This document shows positions 20,269 to 23,673 of a DNA stretch of 23,673 nucleotides, in pieces (the first letter of the stretch is position 1; each line of letters starts with the position of its first letter). Under the pieces are notes generated by a model. It saw only the letters and a program-made list of their open reading frames with translations, was not told the DNA's origin and did no database searches. The translations under genes were made by a program, and so were the position numbers. This stretch comes from an uncultured Chlorobiota bacterium (GTDB lineage: Bacteria > Bacteroidota > Kapaibacteriia > OLB7), in NCBI GenBank assembly GCA_946481475.1, contig CAMLOB010000004.1, forward strand, positions 1 through 23,673, in the 5' to 3' direction.

Positions 20269-20914
20269 AAAGTACGATCCCGACCAGGACATGCTGGTGC
20301 GCGGGCCTGCCGAGCCGGAGGATTTGAGTCCGCGTCTGGCGCGTCTGCTGAACGTTCGCTGGCGCGCCTTGTGGAAGGCGCTGAAGGCGACGCGGTGCAT
20401 GGCCGCCGACTGTTGCGCCGACGCAAAGGCACTCGCTCAGCAGAAGGATCACGGAAGCGTGATGGTCCTGACGACCGGGCTGACGCCGGACGTGAACGAC
20501 GACAGCGGTCTCGGGGTTTCGTGGGACACGAACGTGCGGGTCGGTGTCGACTTCTCCCACTCGACCGGCGCGCATTCATCGCGCGGGATCGTGGAGAAAG
20601 GGGGGCTCTACCGACTCTATGCGATTCTCACCTATTCGAGCGCGGTCGCGCAGACGAGTATCGGGCTGCAGTTTCGGGTCGACGGTGTGGCGACCGTTTC
20701 GGGTACGGGGCGCGGCGGATATATCAGTGGCGGGGCCAGTCCGCATTTGGCAAGCAGTACAAGCCTTGAAGCGTGGGTCTCGCTGAGTGCGGGGCAATAC
20801 GTGGAAGTGATCCCCTCCCGCAACGGTGCGGCGGGGACGGTGAATTTGATTGCGGGCGAAAGCCTGTTTGTGATGGAACGACGACCGGAAGACGAACCTG
20901 AGGAGATTGTATGA
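20258..20914 (+). CDS. Structural protein with C1q/TNF-like jelly-roll C-terminus
   Basis: A 218-residue protein. The first 75 residues are helical with a cysteine pair (RCMAADCCADAK). The last 125 form strands: SGLGVSWDTNVRVGVDFS, GLYRLYAILTYSS, IGLQFRVDGV, LEAWVSLSAGQYVEVIPS and ESLFVMERR, an order and spacing like C1q/TNF-type jelly rolls in phage fibres and head decorations (inner GIYR strand, QFRVDG strand, LSAGQYVEV strand). It would be a surface decoration or receptor-binding trimer. The match is by eye. It overlaps the next gene by ATGA. Confidence 0.55.
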   Translation: MLFEKYDPDQDMLVRGPAEPEDLSPRLARLLNVRWRALWKALKATRCMAADCCADAKALAQQKDHGSVMVLTTGLTPDVNDDSGLGVSWDTNVRVGVDFSHSTGAHSSRGIVEKGGLYRLYAILTYSSAVAQTSIGLQFRVDGVATVSGTGRGGYISGGASPHLASSTSLEAWVSLSAGQYVEVIPSRNGAAGTVNLIAGESLFVMERRPEDEPEEIV

Positions 20915-21432
20915 GCTGCGGCTGCGACGCGATAGAGCACATGGGAAGCATCGGACGTGCGATGCGATGGACCGAATGGGTTGAGATCGTGCCCGATCAG
21001 GCAACGGCCCATGCGAGCGGCGACGTCATCAGTCAGGAGCTGAGCTTCACATGTGTGGCAAACGCCAAAGGGGGGACGGCCCGAATTGAAGAGGTTGTCG
21101 TTGTCGAGACGGGCGATGCGACACACCTCCCGCAAAAACCGGAAATGGATCTGGTGATATACGCAGCCCCCAGCGCACCGGCTGATAAAAACGTGGCATG
21201 GGAACCCCCTGTCGACCTGACCACCATCATCGCTGTTATCGAGATCACAGAGTTCGCCTGGCATGACATCGATGCCGAGAATGCGCGGGCATACGTCCCG
21301 GCGGCGATTGAGATCAAGGCACCCGACGGATCGACGACGGTGTACGGCGTGCTCGTAGCGCGCGACGTCCCGGCGTGGACCGATAACAGCATACAGAAAC
21401 TGCACTTGCAATTACGCATCAATCGAGACTGA
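20911..21432 (+). CDS. Hypothetical phage structural protein
   Basis: A 173-residue protein with an N-terminal CGCDAIEHMGS stretch, then a beta-rich body (VISQELSFTCVANAKGG, EEVVVVETGDATHLPQ, TIIAVIEITEFAWHDID, YVPAAIEIKAPDGSTT and HLQLRINRD). It is unrecognised. The ATGA overlap with the jelly-roll gene and proximity to the tube-like gene suggest a virion protein, perhaps a tail or fibre partner. Confidence 0.6.
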   Translation: MSCGCDAIEHMGSIGRAMRWTEWVEIVPDQATAHASGDVISQELSFTCVANAKGGTARIEEVVVVETGDATHLPQKPEMDLVIYAAPSAPADKNVAWEPPVDLTTIIAVIEITEFAWHDIDAENARAYVPAAIEIKAPDGSTTVYGVLVARDVPAWTDNSIQKLHLQLRINRD

Positions 21433-21446
21433 AAGGAGAGACCAAG

Positions 21447-22106
21447 ATGGCGGCACAAGACATTGTCGATGCAGCGGTGATCCGTGGTGGTGGTGCTGGG
21501 TTATGGAGACCGGCAACGCCCGCATCAAGCGGCGAGGTGACCGGCGTGGGGACGGACGTCCCGTTCCTTGCGTTGCAGGATACCGAGATCACTATCGTGA
21601 TCGACGGCAACGCGGCGGCACAGGAGTTTATCTCGATCCTGTTGGATCACGGCGTCGAGATCGAGTTCATCAAACTGAACAAAAAGGTCAGTGGCGCAAC
21701 CGGCGCACTGAAGGAAAGCGGCACCGGAAGCGGATCGGGGGACCAAATTAGCGCGACGGTCGTCGAGACCGATCTGACGATGATGCAGAACATCCTCTCG
21801 ATGCGCGGCACCCGTGGACGGATCACCGTCCCGCTCGGCGAGGCCGCAGGAAGTGTCAACGCAAACACCGGGTGGGCCTCGCTCTTCGGTACGCTCTCGG
21901 CGAACGTTACCCGCAAGACGCAGGGTGAAACCGTGGTCACCGTATCGCTGCAGTTTACCGGACAGGAGTTCGCCGCAGACACGGCGGGCGACACGGCAAT
22001 CGCCGCTGCCGGTGCCGCGATGACGCCGCTCGAAGGGACGGAACTGACGCCGCCGATTATCACCGATCTGGTGACGCTGAAGAAGGGTCAACTGGTTCTG
22101 CAGTAG
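21447..22106 (+). CDS. Tail tube-like structural protein
   Basis: A 219-residue protein with a strong ribosome site (AAAGGAGA, about 8 nt before ATG). It is rich in Thr, Gly, Ala and Val with strands at DTEITIVIDGNAAAQ, HGVEIEFIKLNKKV, a GTGSGSGD loop, an ISATVVETDLTMMQNIL stretch and a long VTRKTQGETVVTVSLQF strand pair. This is the composition of tail tube or similar repeating virion proteins, but no signature is decisive. A perfect terminator follows, which fits a highly expressed structural gene at the end of a transcript. Confidence 0.55.
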   Translation: MAAQDIVDAAVIRGGGAGLWRPATPASSGEVTGVGTDVPFLALQDTEITIVIDGNAAAQEFISILLDHGVEIEFIKLNKKVSGATGALKESGTGSGSGDQISATVVETDLTMMQNILSMRGTRGRITVPLGEAAGSVNANTGWASLFGTLSANVTRKTQGETVVTVSLQFTGQEFAADTAGDTAIAAAGAAMTPLEGTELTPPIITDLVTLKKGQLVLQ

Positions 22107-22136
22107 GAGCCGGACAAAACCGACGAACAAACGCGC

Positions 22137-22166
22137 GGGGCGGGCGGAACAGCCCGCCCCGTTTTT
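22137..22166 (+). terminator. Strong intrinsic terminator after the tube-like gene
   Basis: A perfect 9-bp GC stem (GGGGCGGGC 22137-22145, GCCCGCCCC 22152-22160) with a GGAACA loop is followed by GTTTTT. The next ATG is only 11 bp after the U-run, so distal tail genes probably depend on partial read-through. Confidence 0.92.
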
Positions 22167-22177
22167 GCTACCACACA

Positions 22178-23673
22178 ATGGCAACGTTTCACACCACAAC
22201 GACCTACGACGAAGACGGGATCGGCCCGCTCGTGATCCGCTGCGTGGTCAGCGACACGTATGAGGGACTGGCCGAAACCGGCACGGAAGTCGATGTCCTG
22301 AACATCCGCCGCACCCGGCGTGATCTGGACATCGCGACCGGCGTGTATGCTGAAGACGAAGCTGAGATGACCCTGTACGAATGGGCGTCATCGTCCGCCG
22401 CCGACGTCGCCTGCATGGACTTCGTCAAAGCCGCACACGACCCCGACGTCGACCGCTTCCTTGCTGTCTTCATCAATCCGTCCGACCCGCCGCAGGTGGA
22501 CGAGATCGACTTTCGCGGGCGCATACGACCGGATATGTCATTTACGGATGTGGAGTGGGACGGCGACGAATACGTGCCCCCTGCATCGATCATTCGCGAA
22601 TGGGAGATCACCGCAGGAAGTTACGATGTGACGGCGATCCTTGACCAGGAACTGTGGGGCGACCCGGAAAAGGGAACCACGGGTCTGGCCGATGCACTTG
22701 ATCCGGTTGCGCTCGGCGTCGCAGACACGCTGGGTTGGTTCTTCTCTGACGGCTCCGACGGACATGGGCACCGTGAGGCGCGGTTCTGCGACATCGTCGA
22801 CGTGCAGCCCATCCTGCAGGCTCTTCTCGACGAAGCGGCACCAGCAGGCGTGACGATGACCTATGAGGCGGCAGAGACCGCCTTTGAGTGCGCGACGACC
22901 GACATGATCCCGATAGTGATCGGCGGCACCGTGACGCGCTACTGCTATCGCTTCAGTCCGAATCCCGGATCGGGAGCGCAAGGGATGAAGGCGCCGTTCG
23001 AGGTGCCCGGCACGAGTGGCCGGTTCAGCCTCTTCACCGGCAACGCACCGGCCCGCACCCTTGCGATGGATTACAAGCTGCTCTATGGGCACACGAAAGA
23101 GGAGCGGGCGCTCAGTTGGCGTAGATACAAGAGCCTCGCCGAACTGATGTACTCCCTTGCGGCGACGTTCGACATGTTTGTCGAGTTCGAGTATGTGACC
23201 CCGACCGATATACGTCTGCGCTTCAAACAACGTTCGGACATCATCGGCAACACGGTCAAACTCCGGGATGCAATCGAATCCTCCGGGGACATCAATCCAT
23301 TCACCGGCACAAGCGGGCGCAAACGGTTTGTCGGGGTCTCCACCCCCCTTGTCCGCGACGGTGCCTATCCCTACTACTACGACCGCCAGTTTCATCAGCC
23401 GGTCGAGACCTTCAGGCCGCAGACCGATGGCGACGTCCTGCCGTTGACGATCAGCCCGTCGTGGTGCGACTATGAGGACGCCGCAGCCCCCCGCCCGAAG
23501 GATGCCGGAAAGGAGATTCAGGAGCACGTCAACTGGTGCTTCCTTCCGCACAACGCCGTCTTCTACGATGATCCCGACACGATCAAGCCGGAAGCCGATC
23601 CCGACGTAACCTTTCCGCCCGAGGCGATCTACACGACGCGCGCGATGCACACCGGGATGTATATCCGCCTTCC
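22178..23673 (+). CDS. Large tail/baseplate-like protein (partial, runs off the edge)
   Basis: Starting at ATG 22178 the frame is open through the end of the window (about 498 codons with no stop), so the gene is cut at its 3' end. It begins MATFHTTTTYDEDGIGPL, is rich in Asp, Thr and Pro, and alternates strands and loops (FLAVFINPSDPPQVDEIDFRG, REWEITAGSYDVTAIL, RRYKSLAELMYSLAATFDMF). No named family was recognised. Direction and place after the tube-like gene fit a baseplate or tail-hub protein. No clear ribosome site precedes the ATG, so the exact start is uncertain. A long opposite frame (22538-23650) is judged a shadow. Confidence 0.65.
   Translation, partial: MATFHTTTTYDEDGIGPLVIRCVVSDTYEGLAETGTEVDVLNIRRTRRDLDIATGVYAEDEAEMTLYEWASSSAADVACMDFVKAAHDPDVDRFLAVFINPSDPPQVDEIDFRGRIRPDMSFTDVEWDGDEYVPPASIIREWEITAGSYDVTAILDQELWGDPEKGTTGLADALDPVALGVADTLGWFFSDGSDGHGHREARFCDIVDVQPILQALLDEAAPAGVTMTYEAAETAFECATTDMIPIVIGGTVTRYCYRFSPNPGSGAQGMKAPFEVPGTSGRFSLFTGNAPARTLAMDYKLLYGHTKEERALSWRRYKSLAELMYSLAATFDMFVEFEYVTPTDIRLRFKQRSDIIGNTVKLRDAIESSGDINPFTGTSGRKRFVGVSTPLVRDGAYPYYYDRQFHQPVETFRPQTDGDVLPLTISPSWCDYEDAAAPRPKDAGKEIQEHVNWCFLPHNAVFYDDPDTIKPEADPDVTFPPEAIYTTRAMHTGMYIRL

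Noticed and set aside
22538..23650. Leftward open frame of 370 codons
   Set aside because: It lies opposite the tail gene, which is open for about 498 codons in the direction of its operon. Its arginine/valine-rich translation has no domain and looks like a codon-bias shadow.

Overview
The window holds most of a Mu-like transposable prophage (or an integrated relative) next to a short piece of host chromosome. The host clue is at the left edge (2-226): the C-terminal end of a secreted protein with a type IX secretion (T9SS) sorting domain, which points to the Bacteroidota/Chlorobiota/Ignavibacteria part of the FCB group. Coding density, frequent ATGA start/stop overlaps and moderately GC-rich composition fit a phage. 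The left phage end must lie between the host gene and the repressor, probably between about 410 and 590. The right end is beyond the window. No RNA gene or CRISPR array was seen.

Layout. (1) 227-673: host terminator, degenerate host-type repeats, then a striking array of 9-bp TTTCGGAAC repeats where attL/transposase-binding sites should be. (2) 674-1619: leftward S24-type repressor, an operator/promoter region with helically phased GTCAA repeats, and a small rightward Ner-like HTH protein. (3) 1606-8477, rightward early/middle operon: MuA-type DDE transposase, a DUF2786 protein in the slot where MuB is expected, a coiled-coil protein, a Lar-like/MazG-like fusion, small proteins, GemA (Mu gp16)-like protein, a winged-helix protein, a stand-alone DnaA domain IV protein and a ParB-like protein. 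A terminator follows, then a lone lipoprotein gene. (4) 9048-10551, leftward: a small putative structural/baseplate protein, a collagen-like tail-collar fibre and a signal-peptide-bearing beta-rich protein. (5) 10635-11529, rightward: zinc-ribbon protein and a Mu F-like minor head protein. (6) 11526-16103, leftward: connector (gp36-like), gp37-like protein, small and large terminase, DUF935 portal, gpG-like virion morphogenesis protein. (7) 16286-23673, rightward: a hypothetical protein, scaffold, major capsid protein, lysis genes (membrane proteins, holin-like, M15 endolysin, spanin-like), a jelly-roll protein, tail genes and a large partial tail gene.

How it works together (inference from the Mu family): the repressor and Ner-like protein set the lysogeny/lytic choice, MuA and the early genes drive replicative transposition, and the late blocks build a head packaged by the terminase and lyse the cell. 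The most unusual points are the lack of a recognisable MuB ATPase, the DnaA-domain/ParB pair, the repeat array at the left end, and a head module broken over four strand switches, with the F homologue reversed relative to its usual partners terminase, portal and gpG. All function names come from reading motifs by eye, without database searches.
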